Shown here one piece after another: positions 7,137-16,425 of a stretch of 64,000 bases of DNA. The notes beneath the pieces were generated by a model, which did no database searches, had not been told where the DNA came from, and worked only from the letters and a program-made list of their open reading frames with translations. Source of the stretch: Methylotenera_A sp046594915 (lineage in GTDB: Bacteria > Pseudomonadota > Gammaproteobacteria > Burkholderiales > Methylophilaceae). The DNA lies in assembly GCA_046594915.1 (NCBI GenBank), contig JBKJRC010000006.1, forward strand, positions 62,001 through 126,000, in the 5' to 3' direction. Position numbers and translations under genes: made by a program. Each line of letters opens with the position of its first letter. The first letter of the stretch is position 1.

Positions 7137-8432
7137 TTAAGTAACCAGTTTTTTAAACTCTTCAAAATAATTGGGGAAGGTTTTATTCACGCATTTAGGG
7201 TCGTTAATAGTGATTGGTACGCCACGCCTATATTCGTTTCCTAGACTCACCAGCGAAAAACACATCGCCATGCGGTGGTCGTCATAAGTATCAATTACCG
7301 CATTGGGCGTTAGTTTTTCGGGCGGTGTAATGGTTAAGTAATCTGCACCCTCTACTACAACGGCGCCCACTTTGCGCAATTCGGCCGCCATGGCGGTCAA
7401 TCTGTCGGTTTCTTTTACGCGCCAGCTGGCAATATTGCGCAAAGTAGTCGTGCCATCTGCGAATAAAGCCATAATCGCTAATGTCATCGCGGCGTCGGGA
7501 ATATGGTTGCAATCTAAATCGATGGCTTTTATTCGTTTGGCTTTATGCGATTGGATAGCATTTTCACCATACCTAATGCTGCAACCCATCAACTCAAGCG
7601 CTTCGGCAAAACGCACGTCGCCCTGGATACTATTTTTTCCTAAGCCTTGAACCTGAATATCGCCAGCAATCGCGCCTGCCGCCAAGAAATAAGAGGCGCT
7701 GGAAGCATCGCCTTCCACATAAATAGTAGCAGGCGATTTGTACGCGCTATCAGCCAGAACAGTAAAACTTAACCAATTTTGACGGTTAACTTTTACGCCA
7801 AATTTTGCCATTAAGTTGAGTGTGATTTCAATATAAGGTTTTGAAATTAACTCGCCAATCACTTCAATGGTGGCTTGTTGGCCACTTAGTGGCAAAGCCA
7901 TCAATAATGCAGTTAAAAACTGACTAGAAACATCACCGCGAATTTGAATCGGCTTACTTAAATCAAGCGTAGCAGGAGAAATATGTAGCGGCGGAAAGCC
8001 TGCATTTTCTGCATACTCAATATTTGCACCAGCCTGACGCAGTGCATTGACCAAATCACCAATCGGCCGCTCATGCATACGCGCAACACCGCTTAGGCTG
8101 TACTGCCCACCAGACATAGCTAATGCAGCGGTTAAAGGTCTAAATGCAGTGCCTGCATTGCCTAAAAACAATGCGGCATGTTTGTTGGGGAAATGTCCGT
8201 TACAACCGATAATGCGCCAAGTATTTTTGTCAATATTTTCACAATTAACACCCAATGTTTGCAAAGCTTCGAGCATGCGGCTGGTGTCATCCGAAACCAA
8301 TAAATCGTGAATTTCAGTGACGCCGTTGGCTAAAGCCGCCAGTAATAAAGTACGGTTTGAAATACTTTTTGAGCCTGGCAAAGTAATTTGGCCTTCAGCG
8401 CGGCCGGCAGCAGCTAAGTGTAGTTGTTCCAT
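7137..8432 (-). CDS. aroA: 3-phosphoshikimate 1-carboxyvinyltransferase (EPSP synthase)
   Basis: AroA joins shikimate-3-phosphate and phosphoenolpyruvate in the aromatic amino acid pathway. The 431-residue product shows 'LPGSKSISNRTLLLAAL' at the start, 'LGNAGTAFRPLTAAL' at about 88-102, 'RGDVSSQFLTALL', 'EGDASSASYFLAAGA', 'RVKETDRL' and 'YDDHRMAM'. The Gly and Pro of the GNAGTxxRP loop place it with class I enzymes (family knowledge). It is followed upstream in the chromosome by tyrA (28 bases apart, same strand), which gives a shikimate-tyrosine pair. Confidence 0.97.
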   Translation of the reverse strand: MEQLHLAAAGRAEGQITLPGSKSISNRTLLLAALANGVTEIHDLLVSDDTSRMLEALQTLGVNCENIDKNTWRIIGCNGHFPNKHAALFLGNAGTAFRPLTAALAMSGGQYSLSGVARMHERPIGDLVNALRQAGANIEYAENAGFPPLHISPATLDLSKPIQIRGDVSSQFLTALLMALPLSGQQATIEVIGELISKPYIEITLNLMAKFGVKVNRQNWLSFTVLADSAYKSPATIYVEGDASSASYFLAAGAIAGDIQVQGLGKNSIQGDVRFAEALELMGCSIRYGENAIQSHKAKRIKAIDLDCNHIPDAAMTLAIMALFADGTTTLRNIASWRVKETDRLTAMAAELRKVGAVVVEGADYLTITPPEKLTPNAVIDTYDDHRMAMCFSLVSLGNEYRRGVPITINDPKCVNKTFPNYFEEFKKLVT

Positions 8433-8460
8433 TGATTATTTCTTTGATGTTTTTTGCTGG

Positions 8461-9324
8461 TTATTTCTGTTGATTTGCCCAATTATTGCGCGCTACACTC
8501 GCACGTTCAAATAAAGCTTGTAATCCAGCACCATCTTCATTCTCCAGCAATTGTTTTAATTGGCTTAACTCAAGCTGATAAGTACTTAACTCATTTAATA
8601 ATGCTGTTTTATTGGCTAAACTAATATCGCGCCACATTTCAGCGTGACTGCCAGCAATACGCGTAAAATCTCTAAAACCGCTGGCGGCAAAGCTGAATAA
8701 TTGCGCGGCGTTTGGGCGAGCGGCAATGTCATCCACCAAGGCAAATGCCAGCAAATGCGGTAAATGGCTCACCGCCGCAAAAATGCTGTCATGGTTTTCA
8801 GCAGACATCTCAGATACATTTGCGCCGCACATCTGCCAAAGCTTTCTAACACTGGCAATCGCATCCATACTGGTTTCTTCGGCAGGCGTTAACACAATAT
8901 TTTTGCCAATAAATAAATCGAGTTTAGCTGCTGTAACTCCGCTTTTTTCTGCACCTGCGATTGGGTGCCCGCCAACAAATTGGCTGAACTGACTGCCTAA
9001 AACTGTTTTTGCGCATGCCAATACATCCGCTTTTGTGCTGCCCGCATCGGTCATTATTGTCTTGCTGTTTAAATGCGGCTTAATACTTTGTAATATGCTG
9101 GTTGTTTGCGCAACTGGTGCGGCAATTAATATTAAATCTGCATCTTCAAGTGCATTGCCAATATTGGTTTGTGCCGAATCAATTACCCCCAGATCTAGGG
9201 CAATTTGCAAGCTTTTTTCGGTACGTCCCACGCCAACGATATGCGTAGAAATTTGTGCTTTCTTTAAAGCCAACGCAACAGAGCCACCGATCAAGCCCAC
9301 ACCAAAAATAACGATTTTTTTCAA
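8461..9324 (-). CDS. tyrA: Prephenate/arogenate dehydrogenase
   Basis: This enzyme makes the tyrosine precursor (4-hydroxyphenylpyruvate or arogenate) with NAD(P)+. The 287 residues begin with a Rossmann motif 'FGVGLIGGSVALALK'. They then show 'DAGSTKADV', 'GGHPIAGAEKSGV' with the active-site His, and 'HDSIFAAVSHLPHLLAFAL', all standard for monofunctional TyrA/TyrC. There is no chorismate mutase or ACT domain. It starts the tyrA-aroA unit. In many betaproteobacteria pheA, hisC and serC lie upstream; here an unrelated methyltransferase does. Confidence 0.95.
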   Translation of the reverse strand: MKKIVIFGVGLIGGSVALALKKAQISTHIVGVGRTEKSLQIALDLGVIDSAQTNIGNALEDADLILIAAPVAQTTSILQSIKPHLNSKTIMTDAGSTKADVLACAKTVLGSQFSQFVGGHPIAGAEKSGVTAAKLDLFIGKNIVLTPAEETSMDAIASVRKLWQMCGANVSEMSAENHDSIFAAVSHLPHLLAFALVDDIAARPNAAQLFSFAASGFRDFTRIAGSHAEMWRDISLANKTALLNELSTYQLELSQLKQLLENEDGAGLQALFERASVARNNWANQQK

Positions 9325-9469
9325 AAGAATTTTTAGACTTAGAACGAATTAAGTGTAATTGTAACATTTGAGATTTAACAGCATGCTAATAAAGCTCAAA
9401 ATTTAATATGGTTTTAGAATAATGATGCGTAAAATTTGGCCAAACCGAATTTCTAACGATGACTGATTT

Positions 9470-10216
9470 TTAAACTTTTTTTAAAATCATAATTAAATTA
9501 GATGAAAGATAGTTTGGCTTTAAGAAGAATTTATTAAAAAATTGACTAATGATTGTTTTGACTGCTTTTTTTACGATTCTGCTTAATATTAGGATCGGAT
9601 TTCTGCTTATCAAAAAAGGGCGTGCTTCTCCACCAATATAAACTAAGTCAACCGCAAGCTTGTTGGCAAAGTATCTCGCTTTGCCCGACCCAATAAAGTT
9701 AACATGCGTCACATCTCCGTTTTGATAGCTTAATCCAAATGGAGAGTCACCGTTTGGAAACCTGGCAATAAAATAGCCGTTTGGTTTAAGTACTCTTTTA
9801 ACTTCGGTTAGAAAAGGTAATATTTTGTCTGGTGCTATGTGTTCCAAAACGTCAAAAGCAACAATTAAATCATAGCTTGCGTTATCAAACGAAGTTAAAT
9901 TGTCGGTATGAAATGTATTAAAATCACTTTCCTTTGCTATATTAACTAAATTTTCATTTATCTCTATACCGCTAATTTTCCAACCATTTAATTTGGCGAA
10001 TTGTAAAAAGCTTCCATTACCAAAACCTATTTCTAAAACAATGCTATTTTCACCAAAATTTTGTTTAGTTTTTTTTATTTCGGCAACAAAATATTTTTGG
10101 TCGTATCTGGATAATGAGCCAAAGCTATTAATTCCCCAATCCTTCCAATTAATATAATCTTCTCCGTAGTTCGAGTCTATAGTATGTGGACATTGTTTTT
10201 CTTGTTCTTGACGCAT
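9470..10216 (-). CDS. Class I SAM-dependent methyltransferase
   Basis: Motif I is clear as 'VLEIGFGNGSFLQFAK' (about residues 59-74), followed by 'ISGIEINENLV' (motif Post I), 'YDLIVAFDVLEHIAPDKI' and 'VKRVLKPNGYFIARFPNG'. These mark the Methyltransf_11/23 type seen in surface-glycan and small-molecule clusters. The substrate cannot be told. The C-terminal ~60 residues are basic and hydrophobic ('ILSRIVKKAVKTIISQFFNK') and may touch the membrane. The gene is richer in A/T and Lys/Asn/Ile codons than its neighbours and sits alone between tyrA and bpt, which suggests acquisition or a glycan-cluster remnant. Confidence 0.8.
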   Translation of the reverse strand: MRQEQEKQCPHTIDSNYGEDYINWKDWGINSFGSLSRYDQKYFVAEIKKTKQNFGENSIVLEIGFGNGSFLQFAKLNGWKISGIEINENLVNIAKESDFNTFHTDNLTSFDNASYDLIVAFDVLEHIAPDKILPFLTEVKRVLKPNGYFIARFPNGDSPFGLSYQNGDVTHVNFIGSGKARYFANKLAVDLVYIGGEARPFLISRNPILILSRIVKKAVKTIISQFFNKFFLKPNYLSSNLIMILKKV

Positions 10217-10292
10217 ACTTTTAAGTCTTTCGATTTGATAAATAAGTGATAAATTTGGATTTTAAACCCTAAAATACCTTAATCATAATATA

Positions 10293-11030
10293 TCAAATCC
10301 ACTCGCCATCTATGAGCTTTTCTTGCGAATTAAATGCTTGTTTATACGCCATTTTTGGACTGTTTTGTATCCAATAACCTAAATACAGATACGGTAGATT
10401 TAAATTTTTTGCCCAATCGGCTAACCACATAATACTGTAAGTTCCATAACTGGCCTTGGGTTCAAGCGCATCGTAAAACGTATACACCGCTGAAACGCCA
10501 TCACTCACAATATCAACGACACTGATTATTTTGATTTGGTTATTGGCGTTTGTAAATTCAATCATTAACGATTCGACGTTGCTTTGGCATAAAAACTGGC
10601 GATATTGCTCTTCATTGTCCTCTGGATGTGTTTTTATTTCGCCTGCAGATTCATCAGGGTGGCGCAGCGATTGATAGCTGGCGTAAAGATTGTAATGGTG
10701 CTGACTGTAATGTAGTGGCAATATGCGGGCAGTCAAATCGGCATGCTGTTTGTCAGCGCGTTTTTGACTGCGGTTTGGAGTAAATTTGCTTAATATTAAA
10801 CGCACCGCAATACAGGCGCGGCAGTTTTCGCAGTGTGGCCGGTAAGCAAATTTTCCGCTGCGTCTAAAGCCTTGTTCAATCAGGCCATTGTAGATTTTTG
10901 CGTCGATCAAATGTTGCGGTGAGGCAATTAAACTTTGTGCGAGTTTATTGGGCAAATAACCGCATTTATACGGCGTGGTGACGTAAAATTGCAGTTTATG
11001 CAGCGGTTTTTCAAAAGGTAGCGTCATCAT
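10293..11030 (-). CDS. bpt: Aspartate/glutamate leucyltransferase (Bpt, ATE1-like)
   Basis: Bpt attaches leucine from Leu-tRNA to proteins with N-terminal Asp or Glu, marking them for ClpAP via ClpS. The 245-residue protein has 'CGYLPNKLAQSLIA', the paired cysteines 'CENCRACIAVRL', 'GFRRSGKFAYRPHC' and the acetyltransferase-like half 'GVSAVYTFYD ... YLYLGYWI'. It lies 19 bases downstream of aat on the same strand, so the two N-end-rule transferases form one transcription unit, as in many proteobacteria. Confidence 0.95.
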   Translation of the reverse strand: MMTLPFEKPLHKLQFYVTTPYKCGYLPNKLAQSLIASPQHLIDAKIYNGLIEQGFRRSGKFAYRPHCENCRACIAVRLILSKFTPNRSQKRADKQHADLTARILPLHYSQHHYNLYASYQSLRHPDESAGEIKTHPEDNEEQYRQFLCQSNVESLMIEFTNANNQIKIISVVDIVSDGVSAVYTFYDALEPKASYGTYSIMWLADWAKNLNLPYLYLGYWIQNSPKMAYKQAFNSQEKLIDGEWI

Positions 11031-11049
11031 AATTTAAGCTAAAGTCATG

Positions 11050-11739
11050 TTAAAAGTGTACCAGTTTGGTTAAATTTTGCATAAATTCTTGGCGCTCAAT
11101 TTCTCGCGCACCAAAGCTGGCTAACAGCGGTGTTTTCATCTGGCAGTCAATCATGCCGATTTTTAATGTTTTTAAGTGGTTAACTAAATGCACAAAAGCG
11201 ACTTTTGAGGCATCGCTTTGCGTATGAAACATGCTTTCACCATAAAACATTTTGTTAATTAATACGCCGTAACAGCCGCCAACTAATTGATTATTGAGCC
11301 AACTTTCCATGCAAATGGCGTGACCTTTTTGGTGTAAATCAACGTACGCATTAATCATTTCGGGTGAAATCCAAGTGCCAGCCTGATTGTCACGTTTAGA
11401 ATGACTGCAAGCGATAATTACTTGACGAAATGCGCTATTAAAACGCACTTCAAAAATTCGTTTCTTAAGCGTTTTTTTAAGCGAGCTGGAAATTTTTAAC
11501 TCATCCGGAAACAGCACCATACGCGGATTTGGGTTCCACCACATCACCGGTTCACCAGCGTTAAACCAAGGAAATATGCCTTGGCTATAAGCATTTAACA
11601 GGCGCGTGGCAGACAAATCGCCACCGATTGCAATTAAGCCATTGGGTTCAGATAATGCCTGACTCAAAGATGGAAAAGGGCAGTCATTTTCAATCGCTGC
11701 AACGCGGCCTGTTTCTAGCTGGTAATAACCTACGCTCAA
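11050..11739 (-). CDS. aat: Leucyl/phenylalanyl-tRNA-protein transferase
   Basis: Aat adds Leu or Phe to proteins with N-terminal Lys or Arg. The 229 residues show 'GLIAIGGDLSATRLLNAY', 'GIFPWFN', 'WWNPNPRMVLFPDELKIS' and 'GGCYGVLINKMFYGESMFH', the standard family blocks in standard order. Length matches E. coli Aat (234 aa). It is coupled to bpt downstream. clpS and clpA are not in the window. Confidence 0.96.
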   Translation of the reverse strand: MSVGYYQLETGRVAAIENDCPFPSLSQALSEPNGLIAIGGDLSATRLLNAYSQGIFPWFNAGEPVMWWNPNPRMVLFPDELKISSSLKKTLKKRIFEVRFNSAFRQVIIACSHSKRDNQAGTWISPEMINAYVDLHQKGHAICMESWLNNQLVGGCYGVLINKMFYGESMFHTQSDASKVAFVHLVNHLKTLKIGMIDCQMKTPLLASFGAREIERQEFMQNLTKLVHF

Positions 11740-11771
11740 TTTGACTTAACCTTACTTTGCTGGTGATTTTA

Positions 11772-12524
11772 TTAAATTAACATCCAGGCTGCCATTGCCG
11801 CCATCAACAAATCCTCAATAATCGTGACGGTGGTCATGGGCAAGTTAAAGCCTGTGCCAAGGCAAGCGCAGCGAATCTTTTGTTTATTCATCACGGCTTG
11901 GATGACACCAAGGCTAGAAAATACCATCACTATTAAAGTGATTGCGTTGACTAATTGCGAGTTGGGTCTGATTAAGTATGCAATGCCTAGCCCAAGCTCA
12001 ATAAATGGATAAACAAAACCGTAGTTGTACACGCGTTTTGCCAGCAAATCGTACATCGCGTAACTGCTGGCAAAACCAGCTAAATCGAGCAACTTAAAAA
12101 ATGAAAAGAACAAGAAAAATCCCGCCATAAAGTTGGGCATAAAGCGATGCAATTCAAAATTATCGTGCTTATGTTCCACCGCTAAAACGACCAGTAAAAT
12201 ATAAGCAAAAACCAGGATTAATGGTTGGTAAGTGCTAAACCAGTTGCTTTGGTTAACCACTTTTTCGATTGAATTTTTTGATGGTGATATGGGTGCTGGA
12301 ATCCCTTGCTCAATAGCGTGCAGCGCATAATGACCGACTTTTTCCAGCGCAGCATTCAATTTGGCTAAATCTGCCGCTGGGCTCTTCAGCACCGCTTGTG
12401 GCGGATTAAGCGTTACTTCAACCGATTCTGCAAATGGCGCCAACGTCGCTTTAACCCGATTAACGCAAGCGCCGCAAGTCATGCCTATAACTGAATAAAT
12501 TGTTTTCACGATTTTATCTTTCAC
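11772..12524 (-). CDS. Heavy-metal-associated domain fused to MauE/DoxX-like membrane domain
   Basis: Residues ~7-70 are an HMA metal-binding domain with the metal site 'GMTCGACVNRV', as in copper chaperones and P1B-ATPase N-termini. Residues ~97-250 carry about four membrane helices of the MauE/DoxX type, ending with 'CACLGTGFNLPMTTVTIIED', a Cys-x-Cys block likely to sit near the membrane. The fusion could pass a metal or electrons to an envelope partner; that is inference. It lies upstream of aat on the same strand (about 30 bases) and is divergent from the ygiQ-type gene. No copper ATPase or cue regulator is near. Confidence 0.82.
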   Translation of the reverse strand: MKDKIVKTIYSVIGMTCGACVNRVKATLAPFAESVEVTLNPPQAVLKSPAADLAKLNAALEKVGHYALHAIEQGIPAPISPSKNSIEKVVNQSNWFSTYQPLILVFAYILLVVLAVEHKHDNFELHRFMPNFMAGFFLFFSFFKLLDLAGFASSYAMYDLLAKRVYNYGFVYPFIELGLGIAYLIRPNSQLVNAITLIVMVFSSLGVIQAVMNKQKIRCACLGTGFNLPMTTVTIIEDLLMAAMAAWMLI

Positions 12525-12680
12525 GTTTGTATTTGTATGGTTTTATGAAGATATAACTGGCATGCTTTAGTCAACCAATAACAAAATTTACATTAATCAT
12601 ACAAATATTAGCTTTTTAATCAAGCAATTACAGCGTAAAATGCGCGCTTAATATTTGTCTGGCCTATTACTTAGCCCACC

Positions 12681-14879
12681 ATGGAAGTTTACACCAACAA
12701 TTTAGCCAAACCGATTCACACCTATCGTCCCTATTGGGCGAAGCGTTTTGGCACGGCCAAAATGTTGCCGATGACGCGCGCGGAAATGGATGAATTGGGT
12801 TGGGATAGTTGCGATATTATTTTGGTGACAGGCGATGCGTATATCGATCATCCCAGTTTTGGCATGGCTTTGGTTGGCCGTTTGCTGGAAGCGCAGGGTT
12901 TTCGCGTGGGGATTATTGCGCAGCCCGATTGGCAAGATACAAAAGCATTTAAAGCATTAGGCAAGCCGAATTTATACTTTGGCATCACCGCCGGCAATAT
13001 GGATAGCATGGTGAATCGCTATACTGCCGACCGCAAAATCCGTAGCGATGACGCTTACACGCCAGACGCTGCGGCCAACAAACGTCCGGATAGAGCCGTT
13101 CTGGTATATAGCCAGCGCTGTCGCGAAACGTATTCAAATGTGCCGCTTATTGTGGGCAGTATCGAAGCCAGCTTGCGTCGCATTGCACATTATGATTACT
13201 GGTCAGATAAAGTGCGGCGCAGTATTCTGGTGGATTCTAAAGCCGATATTTTGCTGTATGGCAACGCGGAACGGGCGCTGGTGGAATTAAGCCATCGCAT
13301 CGCTAAAGGCGAAAAAGTCGCGGATATTACGGACATTCGCGGTACGGCTTTTTTACGCAAGCAAATTCCAGAAGGTTGGGACGAGATTGAAAGTACCAAA
13401 CTAGACCGCCCAGGTACGATTGATAAGCCAGTTGACCCTTACGAAATGAAAATGGGCAAAGCGGACGCCAGTTGCGCAACAGAAGATAGCAACGCAAAAC
13501 CAGTACTGCCAACAGGCACTAATGTCATCACAGTAGTGCGCAAGCCAAAAGCGGATAGAAGCAAGCAAGTGGTGCGCTTGCCCGACTATGAAGCGGTGTC
13601 GCAAGACCCGATTCTGTATGCACATGCGTCGCGCGTACTGCATTTAGAAGCCAACCCTGGCAATGCAAGAGCTTTAGTTCAAAAGCATGGCGACAGAGAA
13701 GTGTGGCTGAATCCGCCGCCGATTCCGCTCACCACCAAAGAGATGGATTACGTATACGACATGCCGTATGCGCGTAAACCACATCCGATCTATAAAAATG
13801 CCAAAATCCCTGCGTGGGAGATGATTCGTTTTAGTGTGAATATCATGCGCGGCTGTTTTGGCGGCTGTACTTTCTGTAGTATTACCGAGCATGAAGGCCG
13901 CATTATTCAAAGCCGTAGTGAAGAATCTATTTTGAAAGAAGTAGAAGAGATTCGCGATAAAGTGGATGGTTTTACTGGCGTGATTTCTGACCTTGGCGGC
14001 CCAACGGCCAATATGTATCGCATTGCGTGTAAGTCTGAAAAAATTGAGCAATCGTGCAGAAAACTAAGTTGCGTGTACCCTGGTATTTGCGAAAACCTGA
14101 ATACAGACCACAGCGCCCTGATTCAGCTATACCGTAAAGCGCGCGCTATTAAAGGTGTTAAAAAGATTTTAGTTAGCAGCGGTTTGCGTTATGACTTAGC
14201 GGTTAAATCGCCAGAATACGTGAAAGAATTGGTACAGCATCACGTTGGCGGTTATTTAAAAATCGCGCCAGAGCACAGTGAAGAAAACGTATTAAGCAAG
14301 ATGATGAAACCAGGCATGGGCGCCTATGATGAATTTAAAGCCATGTTTGAGAAATTCAGCGCAGAGGCAGGTAAAAAGCAATACCTGATTCCTTACTTTA
14401 TTGCGGCGCACCCCGGCACAACCGATGAAGATATGCTGAATTTGGCGCTGTGGCTGAAGAAATACGAGTTTAGATTAGATCAAGTGCAAAATTTTACGCC
14501 CACGCCAATGGCGATGGCAACTGCCATGTATCACAGCGGCAAAAACCCGTTGCGTAAAGTGACCGCTGATTCGGACGATGTGCCCATTCCAAAAAATGGC
14601 TTGCAACGTAAATTGCATAAAGCGTTTATTCGCTATCACGACCCAGCCAATTGGCCACTACTACGTGAAGCGCTCAAAAAAATGGGACGTGAGGATTTAA
14701 TTGGTAATAGCAAAAAGCATTTAGTGCCGGCTTTTCAACCTGCGGTAATGGGTGCGATTCGCCAATCAGATGGTAGTACGTTTAAATCCAATAAATCCTT
14801 ACCAGCTAAGAAATATGGTGGCTTACCAAAATCATTTAACAATATGAAAAATGCGGCAAGGCCAGCGCGGGTTAAATAG
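12681..14879 (+). CDS. YgiQ family radical SAM protein
   Basis: The 732-residue protein has the YgiQ N-terminal domain ('DELGWDSCDIILVTGDAYIDHPSFG', 'GIIAQPDW'). It is followed by a radical SAM core with the iron-sulfur motif C392-xxx-C396-xx-C399 ('RGCFGGCTFCSI') and the YgiQ C-terminal region ('QVQNFTPTPMA...MYHSG'). Members occur widely in bacteria; the reaction is not known to me, and the family resembles tRNA-modifying radical SAM enzymes only in its core. A variable linker (about 240-300) separates the parts. The start is by homology; no good ribosome site is visible. It is monocistronic and divergent from the HMA-MauE gene. Confidence 0.92.
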   Translation: MEVYTNNLAKPIHTYRPYWAKRFGTAKMLPMTRAEMDELGWDSCDIILVTGDAYIDHPSFGMALVGRLLEAQGFRVGIIAQPDWQDTKAFKALGKPNLYFGITAGNMDSMVNRYTADRKIRSDDAYTPDAAANKRPDRAVLVYSQRCRETYSNVPLIVGSIEASLRRIAHYDYWSDKVRRSILVDSKADILLYGNAERALVELSHRIAKGEKVADITDIRGTAFLRKQIPEGWDEIESTKLDRPGTIDKPVDPYEMKMGKADASCATEDSNAKPVLPTGTNVITVVRKPKADRSKQVVRLPDYEAVSQDPILYAHASRVLHLEANPGNARALVQKHGDREVWLNPPPIPLTTKEMDYVYDMPYARKPHPIYKNAKIPAWEMIRFSVNIMRGCFGGCTFCSITEHEGRIIQSRSEESILKEVEEIRDKVDGFTGVISDLGGPTANMYRIACKSEKIEQSCRKLSCVYPGICENLNTDHSALIQLYRKARAIKGVKKILVSSGLRYDLAVKSPEYVKELVQHHVGGYLKIAPEHSEENVLSKMMKPGMGAYDEFKAMFEKFSAEAGKKQYLIPYFIAAHPGTTDEDMLNLALWLKKYEFRLDQVQNFTPTPMAMATAMYHSGKNPLRKVTADSDDVPIPKNGLQRKLHKAFIRYHDPANWPLLREALKKMGREDLIGNSKKHLVPAFQPAVMGAIRQSDGSTFKSNKSLPAKKYGGLPKSFNNMKNAARPARVK

Positions 14880-15071
14880 TTTATCAACTGACTGGCGGTT
14901 TATATAAAATCGTTTGTTAGCTTGAATAAACGTTATAGTGAACACTATTTAAGCGCAAAAAAGTGTTAAGTTAACCCTATTCTGCCTTAAGTTTGCTTAA
15001 TCAAATCGCAGTTTGAACCAAATTCAATATTTATAAGTCTTTGAAATAGCCCTTCAATTAAAGGATTTTGC

Positions 15072-15938
15072 ATGTCTCGTTATCAATCCGCAATCAAATC
15101 AATCGTAATAGGCATTCTGCTAAGCGCATCACTTATCGCGCAAGCCACCGAAAAAGGCTTGTTCTGGAAGCTGGAATCGCCCACGGGAATTGTCAGTTAC
15201 CTATTTGGCACTATGCACACCGATGATAATCGCATCACCAATTTTTCGCCCAATGTGATTAACGCCATTAAAAGTGTGGATACTTTTGTGATGGAAACCA
15301 AGCAAGATAATAATGACCCAACGGTGCTGTTAATGCAGGATGCAACTTTGCGCGAAATGTTAACCGAGCAAGAGCTTGACCAAGTGCGCGAGCTGGCTGA
15401 TTTTCATGTGATGCATTATGACGCGGCGATGCGCATGAAACCTTGGTTGCTGGCGGTGGTGTTCGATTTACCTAAACCACAAACGCCGTTTGCGCAAGAT
15501 AATCTATTAATGACTACTTCTGAAGATTTAGCAAAGAATGTGGAAGGGCTGGAAAGCAGTAAAGCGCATTTTGGCGTGATGGATGCGTTTAGTCGCGCCG
15601 AACAATTGGTGATGTTGCGCGCGGTGTTAAAGCGTACACAAGCCCAAAAAGAAGCAGATTTTGAGCGCCTGATTGCCGCTTATTTAGAGGGTGACAGTGA
15701 TAAAATTAGTGCTTTAGATGAAAAAATCACTGGCGGCATGTTGCCCAAAGAAATTTGGGACAAAATGCGGGTTAAGTTGCTAGATGAACGCAATGTGCTG
15801 ATGGCAGAACGCAGTATTCAAGCGGCTAATGAAAAGCCAGTATTTGTGGCGGTTGGCGCATCGCATTTGGCAGGTAAAACGGGGCTGATTGAAGCGTTTA
15901 AAAAAGCAGGATTTAAACTAAACCCAATTCCCAAATAA
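15072..15938 (+). CDS. TraB/GumN family protein, exported
   Basis: A signal peptide (about 1-25, ends AQA) precedes a TraB/GumN domain. 'SYLFGTMHTDD' near the start and 'VFVAVGASHLAGKTGLIEAFKKAG' at the end carry the conserved GTxH and GxxHLxG blocks, and 'FVMETK' and the repeated Glu/Asp pattern lie between. The family is related to Tiki-type metalloproteases; peptidase activity in bacterial members is plausible but unproven. AAAGGA six bases before the ATG fixes the start. Length (288 aa) is normal. No partner gene is evident; the next gene is convergent. Confidence 0.88.
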   Translation: MSRYQSAIKSIVIGILLSASLIAQATEKGLFWKLESPTGIVSYLFGTMHTDDNRITNFSPNVINAIKSVDTFVMETKQDNNDPTVLLMQDATLREMLTEQELDQVRELADFHVMHYDAAMRMKPWLLAVVFDLPKPQTPFAQDNLLMTTSEDLAKNVEGLESSKAHFGVMDAFSRAEQLVMLRAVLKRTQAQKEADFERLIAAYLEGDSDKISALDEKITGGMLPKEIWDKMRVKLLDERNVLMAERSIQAANEKPVFVAVGASHLAGKTGLIEAFKKAGFKLNPIPK

Positions 15939-15973
15939 TCGTTTTCAGCTCAATAATTCACTTGTTCACTGGG

Positions 15974-16384
15974 TTAAGTATTTAGTTCGCTTGGTTTGGA
16001 ACACCACCAAATAAGCCAAATGAGCAAGGCTTGTACAGGAAAACGCACAATCAATAACCACTCTGGAATATTGGGAAATAAATCGGGATGTTGATACATG
16101 TGGATGTTGGCCAACGTGACAATTGCGGTTAACGCCATTAATCCGTAACCTGCCAAGCTTCTGGTCGCTTTAAACCATAAGCCGATAGCGCCTAGTAATT
16201 CAAATGCGCCGCTAATATATACGCAGGCTAAATGATACGGAATGTAAGGCGGCATGATGCGTAAAAATGGTTCTGGATTAGCAAAATGCATAACGCCGCC
16301 AATCACAAACCAAGCGGTTACGAATAATCTGGCGGCTAATTTCCAATGAAGCTTGGATGGTTGAAGAGTGTGCTCGTTAGCCAT
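15974..16384 (-). CDS. DoxX-like membrane protein
   Basis: The 136 residues form four membrane helices with the DoxX signature 'VIGGVMHFANPEPFLRIMPPYIPYH' in the first half and 'GAFELLGAIGLW' in the second. Members are small quinone-linked or redox-associated membrane proteins; the exact role is unknown. It lies 41 bases downstream of the hemerythrin gene and is probably cotranscribed with it. Confidence 0.87.
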   Translation of the reverse strand: MANEHTLQPSKLHWKLAARLFVTAWFVIGGVMHFANPEPFLRIMPPYIPYHLACVYISGAFELLGAIGLWFKATRSLAGYGLMALTAIVTLANIHMYQHPDLFPNIPEWLLIVRFPVQALLIWLIWWCSKPSELNT

Positions 16385-16425
16385 TTAACTTAACGCTTAA
16401 AGTTAACCTGAAATAACAGTTAAGT

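Noticed and set aside
13674..14051. Minus-strand frame inside the ygiQ-type gene
   Set aside because: It is antisense to the iron-sulfur region and has no family likeness or start signal.
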